DNA from: Aquificaceae bacterium
GTDB lineage: Bacteria; Aquificota; Aquificia; Aquificales; Aquificaceae
Length of the DNA stretch: 51,477 nucleotides
Assembly (NCBI GenBank): GCA_037481935.1
Contig: JBBFKQ010000010.1
Location: 1 to 51,477 of the forward strand
Reading direction: 5' to 3'
A program made the translations under genes and the position numbers. The notes beneath the pieces are model-generated. The model did not search any database. It had not been told where the DNA came from and was given only the letters and a program-made list of their open reading frames with translations. Shown in pieces: positions 32,239-39,638 of this stretch. How positions within the stretch are numbered: the stretch's first letter is position 1; each line of letters begins with the position of its first letter.

Positions 32239-33459
32239 TTGATGAAAAGCCTGAAAGACGCTATTGAAAGGCTTTTGAGCTTCAGACCCGATGGTTACAT
32301 GGTAACAAACCTCTATCTCAGGCTTGGAGTGGAGGAAAGAACTGACAGAAAGTATCTCAGGACCTTTAAGGACCTTGTTAAAGCTCAGAAGGAATACTCA
32401 GAAGGATGGGGACTCAAGGATGATGTGCTGAAGTCCGTTGAAGAGGACTTTAAGAAAATGGAGGCCTTCCTTTCAGAGCCTGAAAACCTCAAGGGATGTA
32501 GGGGTATTGCCCTCTTCTCCTCATCCGCCAGGGGACTCTTTGAGGTCATAAAACTCCCATACACTTACAGAAACAGACTTATGCTATCCCAGGACCCTTT
32601 AATAAGGGAAATAGCCACCATTGATGAAGAGCTTGGCAGGATAGGAATACTCCTTATAGACAGGAAGCATGTGAGGTTTTTCCTCATGGACCTTGAAGGA
32701 GTTGAGGAGGTTCTGGACTTTGTAGAGCCTCTGGCAACGAGAGCACACAGGTTCCACTCTGGGGGAAGTATGCTGAAGGGTGCAGAGGGCACCATGAAGT
32801 TCTCCATGCCATCCAGAATAGGTGGTCCAGACATGGTCCAGCACTCCTTTGGCGAATACAGGTTTAACATGAGGATAAAGGAAGAAAGGCACAGGCTTTT
32901 CAAGATTGCAGGAGATGCCCTCATGGAGGCATGGAAAGAGAGCAAGTTTGACAGGCTAATAATTGGCTCTGACAGAGAAGATGTAAGAGAGATTGAGAAC
33001 CACCTGCACCCATACCTTCTGGAAAGGCTTGTGGGATACATAAACATTAACCCCTCCTACGTGGAGGACACAGAGCTGAAAGAAAAGGTTTACCACTTGC
33101 TTATCCAGAAGAGTAGAGAAGAAGAGTTTAGGCTGCTTGATGAACTCAAAGAAATGGAGGGCAAGGGTCTTGCAGTCAACGGCACTTCAAAGGTTCTCCA
33201 GCAGCTATACAATGGTAATGTTCGGCTCCTTCTTGTCCCTGAGAGCTTTCATAAGCCAGGCTATGTCTGTGAAAGGTCCCGCCTCCCACTCTTAGAGCCA
33301 GAATGTCCTGCAGAGGAAAAGGTGTATGCTGTGCCTGATGTAATAAATGAGGTGATTGAGCTTGCCCTAGAGGAAAGAGCCAGAGTGAAGACAGTTCTCT
33401 CGGAGGAGGTCCAGAAGAGGATAGATGGGCTTGCCTGCTATATGCGGTTTGCTCTATGA
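32239..33459 (+). CDS. Bacterial eRF1-like protein (baeRF/Vms1-like family)
   Basis: A 406-residue relative of eukaryotic release factor eRF1. The central part has the baeRF pattern: LLIDRKHVRFFLMDLEG, GGPDMVQHSFGEYRFNMRIKEERHR (the place of the catalytic GGQ/Gln loop; a Gln is present), then FDRLIIGSDREDVREIENHL and ERLVGYININPSY. The C-terminal part resembles eRF1 domain 3: VLQQLYNGNVRLLLVPES, a C-x14-C pair, and VINEVIELALEERARVKTVLSEE. Relatives release or cleave peptidyl-tRNA on stalled ribosomes. GGAGG ribosome-binding sequence present. Overlaps the NYN nuclease gene by 4 bases. The role in rescue is inferred. Confidence 0.8.
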   Translation: MMKSLKDAIERLLSFRPDGYMVTNLYLRLGVEERTDRKYLRTFKDLVKAQKEYSEGWGLKDDVLKSVEEDFKKMEAFLSEPENLKGCRGIALFSSSARGLFEVIKLPYTYRNRLMLSQDPLIREIATIDEELGRIGILLIDRKHVRFFLMDLEGVEEVLDFVEPLATRAHRFHSGGSMLKGAEGTMKFSMPSRIGGPDMVQHSFGEYRFNMRIKEERHRLFKIAGDALMEAWKESKFDRLIIGSDREDVREIENHLHPYLLERLVGYININPSYVEDTELKEKVYHLLIQKSREEEFRLLDELKEMEGKGLAVNGTSKVLQQLYNGNVRLLLVPESFHKPGYVCERSRLPLLEPECPAEEKVYAVPDVINEVIELALEERARVKTVLSEEVQKRIDGLACYMRFAL

Positions 33460-34052
33460 ACTATGAAAGGGTCCTCATATTCATAGACGGCTCCAACCTC
33501 TTTCATGCCATAAGGTATATGAACATAAAAATAGACTATCAGAAGCTGGTAGAGTTCCTCAGAGAGGACAGAAGGCTAATAAGAGCTTACTTCTACGGTG
33601 CTGTGCCCCAGGAAAAGGACATAAAAAAGAACAGCCCCGAGTGGGAAAGCTATCTGAGACAGAGGAGGTTTCTTGAAGAGCTCTCACTCCAGGGCATAAA
33701 GGTAAAACTGGCGAAGCTCAGAAGACTTCCCTCTGGTGAATACATAGAAAAAGAGGTGGATATAATGCTGGCAACAGACATGCTCAGCATGGCATACATG
33801 AACACCTACGACACTGCGGTGCTGGTAAGCGGAGACAGCGATTTCTCCTATACGGTGGAAGAGGTGCAGAGGATAGGTAAAAGGGTTGAGAACGCCACCT
33901 TCAAAAGGACGAGCTCTTACCACCTCCGGAAAGTCTGCGACAGGTTTCTGCTCCTAGACGATTACATGGACAGGTTTGTGGTGGAGGAAAAGATAGAGCT
34001 AACTCAAGAACTCAGCTTCTGGGAGAGGATAAGAAAGTTATGGAAAAGGTAA
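33456..34052 (+). CDS. NYN/PIN-like ribonuclease (LabA/DUF88 family)
   Basis: A 198-residue NYN-domain protein. The acidic metal site typical of PIN-like RNases is complete: D11 in FIDGSNLF, EVDIMLATDM in the middle and VLVSGDSDFSY after it. A basic C-terminal tail (WERIRKLWKR) could bind RNA. The start overlaps the baeRF stop (ATGA), so the two proteins are made in a fixed ratio, hinting at a joint role such as cleaving mRNA or tRNA on stalled ribosomes. Its end overlaps ribF by 13 bases; that link looks only positional. Confidence 0.87.
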   Translation: MNYERVLIFIDGSNLFHAIRYMNIKIDYQKLVEFLREDRRLIRAYFYGAVPQEKDIKKNSPEWESYLRQRRFLEELSLQGIKVKLAKLRRLPSGEYIEKEVDIMLATDMLSMAYMNTYDTAVLVSGDSDFSYTVEEVQRIGKRVENATFKRTSSYHLRKVCDRFLLLDDYMDRFVVEEKIELTQELSFWERIRKLWKR

Positions 34053-34984
34053 TCTGTCTGAAGACAAGCCAGAGTGGTTGTCTGAAAGGCCTGAAGTGTG
34101 TGGAAGAGTTAAAAGAACCTTCTGTGGTCACTGTTGGGAATTTTGATGGCGTTCATAGGGGACATAAACATCTTCTGGAAAGGGTTATATCAAGGGCAAG
34201 AGAAAAGGGGCTGAGAAGCCTTGTCCTGTCCTTTTACCCCCATCCTCTCAAAATACTGAGCCCGGCGCAGGCACCCTGTGAGCTCACGGACTTGTGGGAA
34301 AGGGCAAAGCTGATGGTTGATGAGGGGGTGGACTGGGTTGTCTTCGTGAAGTTTGACAGGAGGTTTTCAAGGCTCTCCGCCGAGGAGTTTATAAGGGAGG
34401 TTCTCTGGGAAAGGCTAAAGTGCAGGCATCTTGTGGTAGGCTACGACTGGAGGTTTGGATACAGACGCGAGGGTGAAATAGAGCTTGCCAAGGAGCTGGG
34501 AAGAGAAATGGGTTTTCATGTGGAAGAGACTGAGCCTTTCAGGATAAACGGTCATGTGGTAAGCAGCACTCTGATAAGAAGACTGCTACACATGGGAAGG
34601 CTTAAAGAGTCTGCTCTTTATCTGGGGAGGAACTATGCCCTGAGAAGAAGGGTTGTAAGTGGAGACAGAAGAGGTTCCTCTCTTGGCTTTCCAACCGCAA
34701 ACCTTGAAAATACAGAAAACCTCTGCCTAAAGGAGGGTGTGTATGCAGTCAGAGTTGAAGATAATTTCATGGGTGTTGCCAACTATGGGGTAAGACCAAC
34801 CTTTGGAGGAAAGAGAAAGGTTCTTGAAGTCCATCTCCTTGACTTTGAAGGGAACTTGAAAGGTAAGGAGATAAAGGTGGAGTTCCTGAAGTTTATCAGA
34901 GAGGAGAAAAGGTTCTCCAGCCCGGAGGAACTAAAGAGGCAGATAGCTCAGGACATATCAGCTGTCAGAAGCCTCCTGGGATGA
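34040..34984 (+). CDS. ribF: Bifunctional riboflavin kinase/FAD synthetase
   Basis: Makes FMN and FAD from riboflavin. The 314-residue protein has the N-terminal adenylyltransferase domain (VVTVGNFDGVHRGHKHLL at about residues 29-46, SSTLIRRLL near 180) and the C-terminal kinase domain (GDRRGSSLGFPTANLE with the PTAN motif, GVANYGVRPTFGG, VHLLDFEGNLKGKEIKVEFLKFIR). The opening about 20 residues (ICLKTSQSGCLKGLK) extend beyond some homologues; an internal start is possible but the ATG at 34040 is coupled to the NYN gene. Its 3' end overlaps the convergent 94-residue gene by 27 bases. Confidence 0.95.
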   Translation: MEKVICLKTSQSGCLKGLKCVEELKEPSVVTVGNFDGVHRGHKHLLERVISRAREKGLRSLVLSFYPHPLKILSPAQAPCELTDLWERAKLMVDEGVDWVVFVKFDRRFSRLSAEEFIREVLWERLKCRHLVVGYDWRFGYRREGEIELAKELGREMGFHVEETEPFRINGHVVSSTLIRRLLHMGRLKESALYLGRNYALRRRVVSGDRRGSSLGFPTANLENTENLCLKEGVYAVRVEDNFMGVANYGVRPTFGGKRKVLEVHLLDFEGNLKGKEIKVEFLKFIREEKRFSSPEELKRQIAQDISAVRSLLG

Positions 34985-35242
34985 GTAGCCTATATAGAGG
35001 ACTTTGCCAGCTTTTGTAAGTCCGAAGGACCTTTCCATTCTATCCCTCAAGCCCTTTTTGTTCTCCAGAAAATCCTTAAGAGTTTTTGGCTCTCCGTGGG
35101 CTCTCAACATGTATTCTTTTACCTCTCCGTTTTCAAAATGAATCCTTACTGGAAGACAGTAGAACTTGGAATTTTCACCATCGTGGCATCTTTCTATTTC
35201 TCCGATTACCTCAATGCGAAGGCTTTTTGCCACTATTTCCAT
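34958..35242 (-). CDS. Small protein of unknown function
   Basis: A 94-residue soluble protein (opening MEIVAKSLRIEVIGEIERCHDG) with alternating beta strands and a C-terminal helix (LKDFLENKKGLRDRMERSF). Two Cys (about residues 19 and 29) flank a short acidic loop. I do not recognise a family. It follows the sigma-54 activator gene by 11 bases on the same strand and is presumably co-transcribed with it. Its end overlaps ribF convergently. Confidence 0.6.
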   Translation of the reverse strand: MEIVAKSLRIEVIGEIERCHDGENSKFYCLPVRIHFENGEVKEYMLRAHGEPKTLKDFLENKKGLRDRMERSFGLTKAGKVLYIGYSSQEASDS

Positions 35243-35253
35243 GGTTGTATATT

Positions 35254-36819
35254 TTAACCCATACCCAGTTCTTTTAGCTTCCTCCAGAGGGTGGTTCTGT
35301 GCATGCCGAGCATCTTTGCCGCAAGGCTTCTGTTTCCTCCCACCTGTTCAAGAATCCTTTTTATTCTCTCTCTTTCTTCATCCCGGTCGCCCTCTGCAGC
35401 TTCCACCTCTATCTGAATGTCTTCCACATTTATGAAACTCCCCCTGCAGGTGATGACCGCACGCTCTATAATGTTTTCAAGCTCCCGCACATTACCGGGG
35501 AAGTGGTAGGAAAGGAGAAGCCTCAGGGCTTCAGAAGATATTCCTCTTATCTTTCTTGAGTATTTTCTTGAATACTTCTCTAAAAAGTGGTTCACAAGGG
35601 CTGGTATATCTTCTTTCCTCTCTCTGAGGGGAGGTAGATACAGTCTTACAACGCTTAGCCTGTAGTAAAGGTCCTCTCTAAATTGCCCCTGTCTTATCAG
35701 TTCCCTGAGGTTTCTGTTGGTGGAGGCTACTATACGCACGTTTGCCCTTCTTGTTCTGGTATCTCCGAGCCTTTCAAACTCCTTCTCCTGCACCAGATGA
35801 AGAATCTTCGCCTGAAGATGCATGGGCATATCACCAATCTCGTCCAGAAACAGGGTGCCACCATCCGCAAGCTCCACCTTGCCGGGTTTGTCTTTGACCG
35901 CACCAGTGAAAGCTCCCCTCATGTATCCGAATAGCTCTGCCTCAAGAAGGCTCTCGGGTATGGCGGCGCAGTTGACCTTGACAAAGGGACCATCCCTCCT
36001 GGGAGATAGGTAATGTATATATCTTGCAAGAAGACTCTTGCCAGCGCCCGTCTCTCCTTCAAGAAGGATGTTCACATCATAATCTGAGACGGTCTTTACC
36101 GTGTCCAGCACCTTCTGGAAGGCGGGACTCTTGGTTATGATGGTTTCCTCCTCACCCAGCTCACATATAGATACCTCGTTAACCACATAAAGAGATGCCA
36201 CATAACCAAATCCAGAGGACATGGGAGAAATGAGAAGAGATGCTCTTTGCCTTCCACAGGGTGTTTCCACGAATATGTCTGCCCTCTCGCCCTCTGGAGG
36301 GAGCTCCTGAAGGGAGAGGTTTATAAGCTCTTTTATGTTTCTACCTGCCAGTGTTTCTCCTTCCTCTCTACAGAGCATCCTTCTTGCAACCCTGTTATGC
36401 TCCACCACATTGCCCTCTGGGTCAAGCACCAGTATGGCTTCCACTATGGAGTTCAGTATGGTTTCCTTGTATGTTCTCTGACGCTCGGCCTCCACTATAC
36501 AGTGAACCACGTTACTCACATCTCTGAAGACCTCAAGAACCCCCACAAACCTATCCCCTTCGTAAAGGGGCGACATGCTCCAGCAGGCATGCTTTGAACT
36601 TGATGTCTCCACGTCGTAGACCTGAACCCCTTCCCCCTCCTCCCTTACATACCCAAAGGGGCAGTTTTTGCATATGGAGAAAAGGCCTATACAGCTTTTC
36701 CCTTCAAGCTCCTGAACTCCCAAAAGCCTCTTTGCAGAGCTGTTGGCATATACCACATGAAAGTTTTCATCTATTACAAGAACACCGTCAAAAAGCCCCT
36801 CAAGGAAGGAAAAATCCAT
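35254..36819 (-). CDS. Sigma-54-dependent transcriptional activator with two PAS domains
   Basis: Enhancer-binding protein of 521 residues. PAS1 (about 1-100) contains four cysteines (C43, C50, C53, C79) in a CxC-rich arrangement that could bind a metal, cluster or form a disulfide. PAS2 covers about 118-215. The AAA+ domain (about 228-460) has Walker A GETGAGKS (255-262), the sigma-54 contact loop GAFTGA (302-307) and Walker B TLFLDE (322-327). A Fis-type helix-turn-helix ends the protein ([23 protein letters not shown]). There is no receiver domain, so the PAS domains are the sensors. A good sigma-54 promoter lies 1.5 kb upstream in the same cluster, a natural target. Confidence 0.93.
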   Translation of the reverse strand: MDFSFLEGLFDGVLVIDENFHVVYANSSAKRLLGVQELEGKSCIGLFSICKNCPFGYVREEGEGVQVYDVETSSSKHACWSMSPLYEGDRFVGVLEVFRDVSNVVHCIVEAERQRTYKETILNSIVEAILVLDPEGNVVEHNRVARRMLCREEGETLAGRNIKELINLSLQELPPEGERADIFVETPCGRQRASLLISPMSSGFGYVASLYVVNEVSICELGEEETIITKSPAFQKVLDTVKTVSDYDVNILLEGETGAGKSLLARYIHYLSPRRDGPFVKVNCAAIPESLLEAELFGYMRGAFTGAVKDKPGKVELADGGTLFLDEIGDMPMHLQAKILHLVQEKEFERLGDTRTRRANVRIVASTNRNLRELIRQGQFREDLYYRLSVVRLYLPPLRERKEDIPALVNHFLEKYSRKYSRKIRGISSEALRLLLSYHFPGNVRELENIIERAVITCRGSFINVEDIQIEVEAAEGDRDEERERIKRILEQVGGNRSLAAKMLGMHRTTLWRKLKELGMG

Positions 36820-36826
36820 AGCAAAA

Positions 36827-37213
36827 TTATAAATCCCAGCTTGTGGGCACCTTTGACATCATCCTGAGGCTCTCCTCAAAGGCTGACATGTATTTCATGG
36901 CGGTTATCATGGAACCCTTGAACTTCAGCCTTTTTGTCAACATTGCTGCACGGGGACCCATATCCCCAGTTGCCAGCTTTTTCCAGTTTTCCGGGCTTGC
37001 CCAGAGCTCAAAGTCATATTTGTGGGCGTTTGCCCTTCCGGCGGATTTTGCCACACCCTTTTCCACTATAAGCTCTACTGCATCGCCCTCTTTACCCTCT
37101 ATGAAATACTTTATGGTAGCGGAAAAGTCCTTGAGGTCAGATTTGAGCTTTTCGTTTCTGTTCCATTCTTCCATGTAAGCCCTCATCCATTCTTCTGACA
37201 GAAACCTGTGCAT
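36827..37213 (-). CDS. SCP2-type sterol-carrier-fold protein
   Basis: A 128-residue protein with the SCP-2 domain pattern: VELIVEKGVAKSAGRANAHKYDFELWASPENWKKLATGDMGPRAAMLTKRLKFKG in outline, i.e. strand, hydrophobic pocket, W-x2-L and K-x-KGS. The family binds lipids or acyl-CoA in many bacteria; the ligand here is unknown. It lies 7 bases upstream of the sigma-54 activator and 10 bases downstream of a cytochrome c on the same strand, so it belongs to that cluster. Confidence 0.8.
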   Translation of the reverse strand: MHRFLSEEWMRAYMEEWNRNEKLKSDLKDFSATIKYFIEGKEGDAVELIVEKGVAKSAGRANAHKYDFELWASPENWKKLATGDMGPRAAMLTKRLKFKGSMITAMKYMSAFEESLRMMSKVPTSWDL

Positions 37214-37223
37214 TCTTAACCTC

Positions 37224-37529
37224 CTATTCTAGTGAAAGTATCCACTGGACTATCTGTCTTGCTTCTGCTTCTGGTATTTTCTGCGGTGGCATGGGCACAT
37301 TACCCCATACACCGGCGCTGCCTTTCAGAGTCTTCTCTGTGAGATAATCCACTGTATCCTGTCTGCCTTTATACTTCTTGGCTATGTCCGTATAACTGGG
37401 TCCCACCTTTTTTGCCTTCACATCATGGCATGCCATACATCCCCTCTGCCTTGCCAGCTGTTCACTGGCATAGAGACTACTCAAAAACCCTCCCACCAGA
37501 AAAGCACTAATAAAGAGGGTTCTCCACAT
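37224..37529 (-). CDS. Class I c-type cytochrome (c-551/c-552 type)
   Basis: Periplasmic monohaem cytochrome of 101 residues: signal peptide ending about SSLYA, haem site CMACH (about 31-35), KKVGPSYTDIAKKYKG, and the sixth ligand Met in VWGNVPMPPQKIPEAEARQIVQWIL. This is the standard small cytochrome that carries electrons from the bc1 complex or sulfur enzymes to the terminal oxidase. A terminator-like hairpin separates it from the DUF2173 genes upstream, so it may have a separate promoter or be read through. Confidence 0.95.
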   Translation of the reverse strand: MWRTLFISAFLVGGFLSSLYASEQLARQRGCMACHDVKAKKVGPSYTDIAKKYKGRQDTVDYLTEKTLKGSAGVWGNVPMPPQKIPEAEARQIVQWILSLE

Positions 37530-37542
37530 ACTGGCCTCCAGT

Positions 37543-37574
37543 AATAAAAAGGAGGGAAGGCTCAGGACCTTCCC
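37543..37574 (-). terminator. Rho-independent terminator after the DUF2173 pair
   Basis: On the minus strand GGGAAGG, a 7-base loop, then CCTTCCC (37554-37574) followed by TCC and a TTTTT run (37546-37550). The stem is perfect and the T-tract adjoins it. It lies just after the downstream DUF2173 stop codon and before the cytochrome c gene. Confidence 0.7.
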
Positions 37575-37583
37575 CTGTGGCGG

Positions 37584-37919
37584 TCACTTGCCTGCCTCTT
37601 CCCTGAGTGCCTTGAAAACCTCGTTGAAGGAAACTTCGTCGTTGTTTACAAAGACGCCCACGTTACCCATTACGCATACGGAATATTTAGGACCGGTAAG
37701 AGCCCATCCATGCAGTGGGGTCCACTCCTGACCGGAGAAGGCTGTGTAACCGTCTGCCTGCATCTTTGCCATCATGTTGTTTGCGGCGCACATCTCCGCT
37801 GCCATTGCTGCGTGCTCTTCGGAAATGTTGCCCTTGTAGGCAACCAGCTTGCCGTCGTTGGTAAACTCTCCTGCAGCCCAGACACCTTTAATTTTCATAA
37901 GCCTGTCAAGGTTTACCAT
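37584..37919 (-). CDS. DUF2173-family protein, copy A
   Basis: A 111-residue soluble protein (MVNLDRLMKIKGVWAAGEF) with blocks AAEMCAANNMMAKMQADGYTAFSG and YSVCVMGNVGVFVNNDEVSF. It is clearly a paralog of the gene immediately upstream (about half the residues identical by eye, including MCAAN, GNVGVFV and the AAGEFT-DG opening). I place both in DUF2173, a roadblock-like family frequent in sulfur- and hydrogen-oxidising bacteria with no known function. A GTG nine bases upstream is possible, but the ATG at 37919 has AAGGAGGTG at proper distance. It is followed by a terminator. Confidence 0.8.
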   Translation of the reverse strand: MVNLDRLMKIKGVWAAGEFTNDGKLVAYKGNISEEHAAMAAEMCAANNMMAKMQADGYTAFSGQEWTPLHGWALTGPKYSVCVMGNVGVFVNNDEVSFNEVFKALREEAGK

Positions 37920-37934
37920 GGCTTTCACCTCCTT

Positions 37935-38276
37935 TTAGATATACTTGGAAAGGGTTTCAAAGGTCTTGTCAAAGTCCGCCTTGTCAAGCTCTACAAATAC
38001 GCCCACGTTGCCCATTATGCAGGCAGCGTATTTACCGCCAGCAACCGCAAAGCCATAGACTGGATAAAAACCATCCTGACCCGTGTAAGCACTCCAGCCC
38101 TTCGCCTGCATGTTGCCCATGAGCTTGTTGGCGGCACACATCATGGCTGCGATTTCTGCAGCCTTTTCTGTTATGTTTCCATAGTAGGCAAGCAGCCTAC
38201 CATCATCGGTGAACTCTCCTGCTGCCACTGCACCGGGCAGCGACATTAAGTCTTTGAGCTTGCTGAGTGTTGCCAT
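37935..38276 (-). CDS. DUF2173-family protein, copy B
   Basis: A 113-residue paralog of the next gene (MATLSKLKDLMSLPGAVAAGEF, then MMCAANKLMGNMQAKGWSAYTG and YAACIMGNVGVFVELDKADF). The ATG at 38276 is chosen over an upstream one because AAAGGAGGTGG precedes it. It is the first gene after a strong sigma-54-type promoter (38315-38329). The pair probably forms a hetero- or homodimer of a roadblock-like fold; function unknown. The duplication with conserved Cys and GNVGVFV suggests both copies are used. Confidence 0.8.
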   Translation of the reverse strand: MATLSKLKDLMSLPGAVAAGEFTDDGRLLAYYGNITEKAAEIAAMMCAANKLMGNMQAKGWSAYTGQDGFYPVYGFAVAGGKYAACIMGNVGVFVELDKADFDKTFETLSKYI

Positions 38277-38314
38277 GATTCCACCTCCTTTAAAGGTTTT
38301 CATTTTATACATAT

Positions 38315-38329
38315 GCAAACAGAGTGCCA
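38315..38329 (-). promoter_or_regulatory. Sigma-54 (-24/-12) promoter before the DUF2173 genes
   Basis: On the minus strand TGGCAC-N5-TTGC, with exactly ten bases between the GG and GC doublets, matches the sigma-54 consensus in all invariant positions. It lies about 38 bases upstream of the first DUF2173 start codon. A sigma-54 activator gene is in the same cluster. Confidence 0.8.
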
Positions 38330-38390
38330 TACTGAGCTGTTTTTAAAGCAAGGAATATAAGGTCTTTTAAAGGAGTATGTCTTAACTCAT

Positions 38391-38419
38391 ATGTTGCATG
38401 TTGCAACAGTGGTGCAACA
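38391..38419 (-). promoter_or_regulatory. Tandem palindromic upstream activating sites
   Basis: A perfect 10-base palindrome TGTTGCAACA (38399-38408), a copy with one mismatch TGGTGCAACA (38410-38419), and a half site TGTTGCA (38392-38398). They lie 62-105 bases upstream of the sigma-54 promoter, the usual place for enhancer-binding proteins with Fis-type DNA-binding domains. They also lie 50-75 bases before the divergent def gene. Confidence 0.65.
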
Positions 38420-38467
38420 TAGGGCAGGACTTGAAACTGCTGAAAGACGGCATAAACTTTTACCCTT

Positions 38468-38977
38468 ATGGTAAGAGAGATACTGACATTCCCTCATCCT
38501 GCTTTGAAGACTCCAACTAAGAAGGTGGACGCCATAGACAGGGAGATAAAAGAACTTGTCAGAGATATGTTTGAGACCATGTATCATGCGGAAGGTGTGG
38601 GGCTTGCTGCCAATCAGATAGGGGTGAGCCTTAGAATTATGGTGATAGACACCACGCCCAAGAAGGAGAGCCCACCTCTGAAGCTGGTTCTTATAAACCC
38701 GGAGGTTATATCCGCAGAGGGAAACACAAAATACAGAGAGGGTTGTCTTTCTTTCCCTGGGCTTACGGTAGAGGTAGAAAGGCACAGCAAGTTAAGGGTG
38801 AAGGCTCTTGACCTGAATGGGGAAGAGAAAGAATACGAGCTTGAGGGCTTTCCTGCCATAGTTTTTCAGCACGAGATGGACCACCTTTTGGGTATAACAT
38901 TCCTTGACAGGTTGAACGGGCTGAGGAAAAGACTGGCTCTTGAAAAATACTCAAAGCTTCAAAAGCAGAGAGTATGA
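38468..38977 (+). CDS. def: Peptide deformylase
   Basis: Removes the formyl group from the initiator Met of new proteins. The 169-residue protein has the three deformylase motifs: GVGLAANQIG (about residues 44-53), EGCLSFPG with the metal-binding Cys, and QHEMDHLLG with two His ligands and the catalytic Glu. Length is normal. No clear ribosome-binding sequence precedes the ATG. The stop overlaps the spoVG-like start (ATGA). Confidence 0.97.
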   Translation: MVREILTFPHPALKTPTKKVDAIDREIKELVRDMFETMYHAEGVGLAANQIGVSLRIMVIDTTPKKESPPLKLVLINPEVISAEGNTKYREGCLSFPGLTVEVERHSKLRVKALDLNGEEKEYELEGFPAIVFQHEMDHLLGITFLDRLNGLRKRLALEKYSKLQKQRV

Positions 38978-39243
38978 AAGTGGAGCTTGTGGACTTTTAT
39001 CCCTTTGAAGTGTCCACAAGGAAACCACGCCTTCTTGCCTACGCAGATGTAAGACTTGATGGGAAGATACTTATAAGGGGGATAAGGCTCTATGAAGCAA
39101 GGAACGGGGGCTTCTTCATATCCATGCCTGAGTATAACCCTGAGACAAAAAGGGCGATGGTGGAAGTGGAGGATAAAGAGCTTCTGGAAAGGATAAGAAG
39201 AGTATTGGTAGACCAATACAAAAACATTATCTCTCAATCTTGA
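38974..39243 (+). CDS. SpoVG-family nucleic-acid-binding protein
   Basis: An 89-residue protein matching SpoVG: VDFYPFEVSTRKPRLLAYADVRLDGKILIRGIRLYEARNGGFFISMPEY in outline, i.e. the strand-rich core ending in the R-x-x-E-x-x-x-G-x-F-x-x-MP signature. SpoVG proteins bind DNA and RNA and act as regulators outside sporulation. It is coupled to def by a 4-base overlap. The role in this organism is unknown. Confidence 0.8.
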   Translation: MKVELVDFYPFEVSTRKPRLLAYADVRLDGKILIRGIRLYEARNGGFFISMPEYNPETKRAMVEVEDKELLERIRRVLVDQYKNIISQS

Positions 39244-39268
39244 CGTGGTTTCCTGAGTGGTGTATACT
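39240..39268 (+). promoter_or_regulatory. Sigma-70-type promoter before the Cas6-like fragment
   Basis: TTGACG (39240-39245), a 17-base spacer and TATACT (39263-39268). The expected transcription start is near 39275, giving a short leader with AGGAGGGG before the ATG at 39288. This is the best sigma-70 promoter seen in the window and gives the fragment its own transcript. Confidence 0.65.
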
Positions 39269-39287
39269 TACAACCGCAGGAGGGGTC

Positions 39288-39542
39288 ATGAGACTTTCCT
39301 GTGATATAGAGTTGAAGAGGGGCGTGGAGGTGCCACATAACTTCAGGCAGGGACTTTTGTCTCTGGTCAAAGAATCAATAAAAAGGAGCTCAGAGGATGG
39401 TGAGCTGTTTTATAGGGTCTGGTACTCTTACAACAGACAGAAGCCTTTTACTTTCTCTGCTTTTTTCCCTTTGAAAAGGGTAAAAGGAAAGTCAATTCTT
39501 GATGGGGATTTCTTTAGTTTTAGCCGCCAATTGTGGGATTGA
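39288..39542 (+). pseudogene. Truncated Cas6-like endoribonuclease running into a CRISPR repeat
   Basis: An 84-residue frame starting MRLSCDIELKRGVEVPHNF with a strong AGGAGGGG ribosome-binding sequence. The N-terminal half resembles the first RAMP domain of Cas6: strand, VPHNFRQGLLSLVKESIK helix, then FYRVWYSY and KPFTFSAFFPL, the KPFTFS block being typical. Cas6 is about 200-260 residues, so the catalytic second half is missing. The frame ends inside a CRISPR-like repeat (39517-39545), whose bases encode the last nine residues. Read as a cas6 gene cut by a deletion that joined it to the array. The Cas6 match is visual and not proven. Confidence 0.5.
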
Positions 39543-39605
39543 AAGGTATCCGCTAAATAGTCCTGTAATTCTTACAGGTGAGGTTTTAGCTGCCAATTTT
39601 GGAAG
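39517..39605 (+). CRISPR. Two-repeat CRISPR remnant
   Basis: Repeat 1 (39517-39545, 29 bases) begins GTTTTAGCCGCCAATT and ends GGGATTGAAAG, the classical 3' end of thermophile CRISPR repeats. After 37 bases a second copy (39583-39605) shares 15 of its first 16 bases but has a diverged 3' half, as terminal repeats often do. The repeat-to-repeat distance of 66 bases is normal. The 37-base spacer contains a perfect hairpin CCTGTAA-TTC-TTACAGG. No other cas genes are nearby. Confidence 0.55.
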
Positions 39606-39638
39606 CCTCCGGTTTAGAGTCGTAAGAGAGATTAAAAT

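Noticed and set aside
39240-39287. Longer start for the Cas6-like fragment at 39240
   Set aside because: That stretch holds the promoter, and the ATG at 39288 has a strong ribosome-binding sequence.
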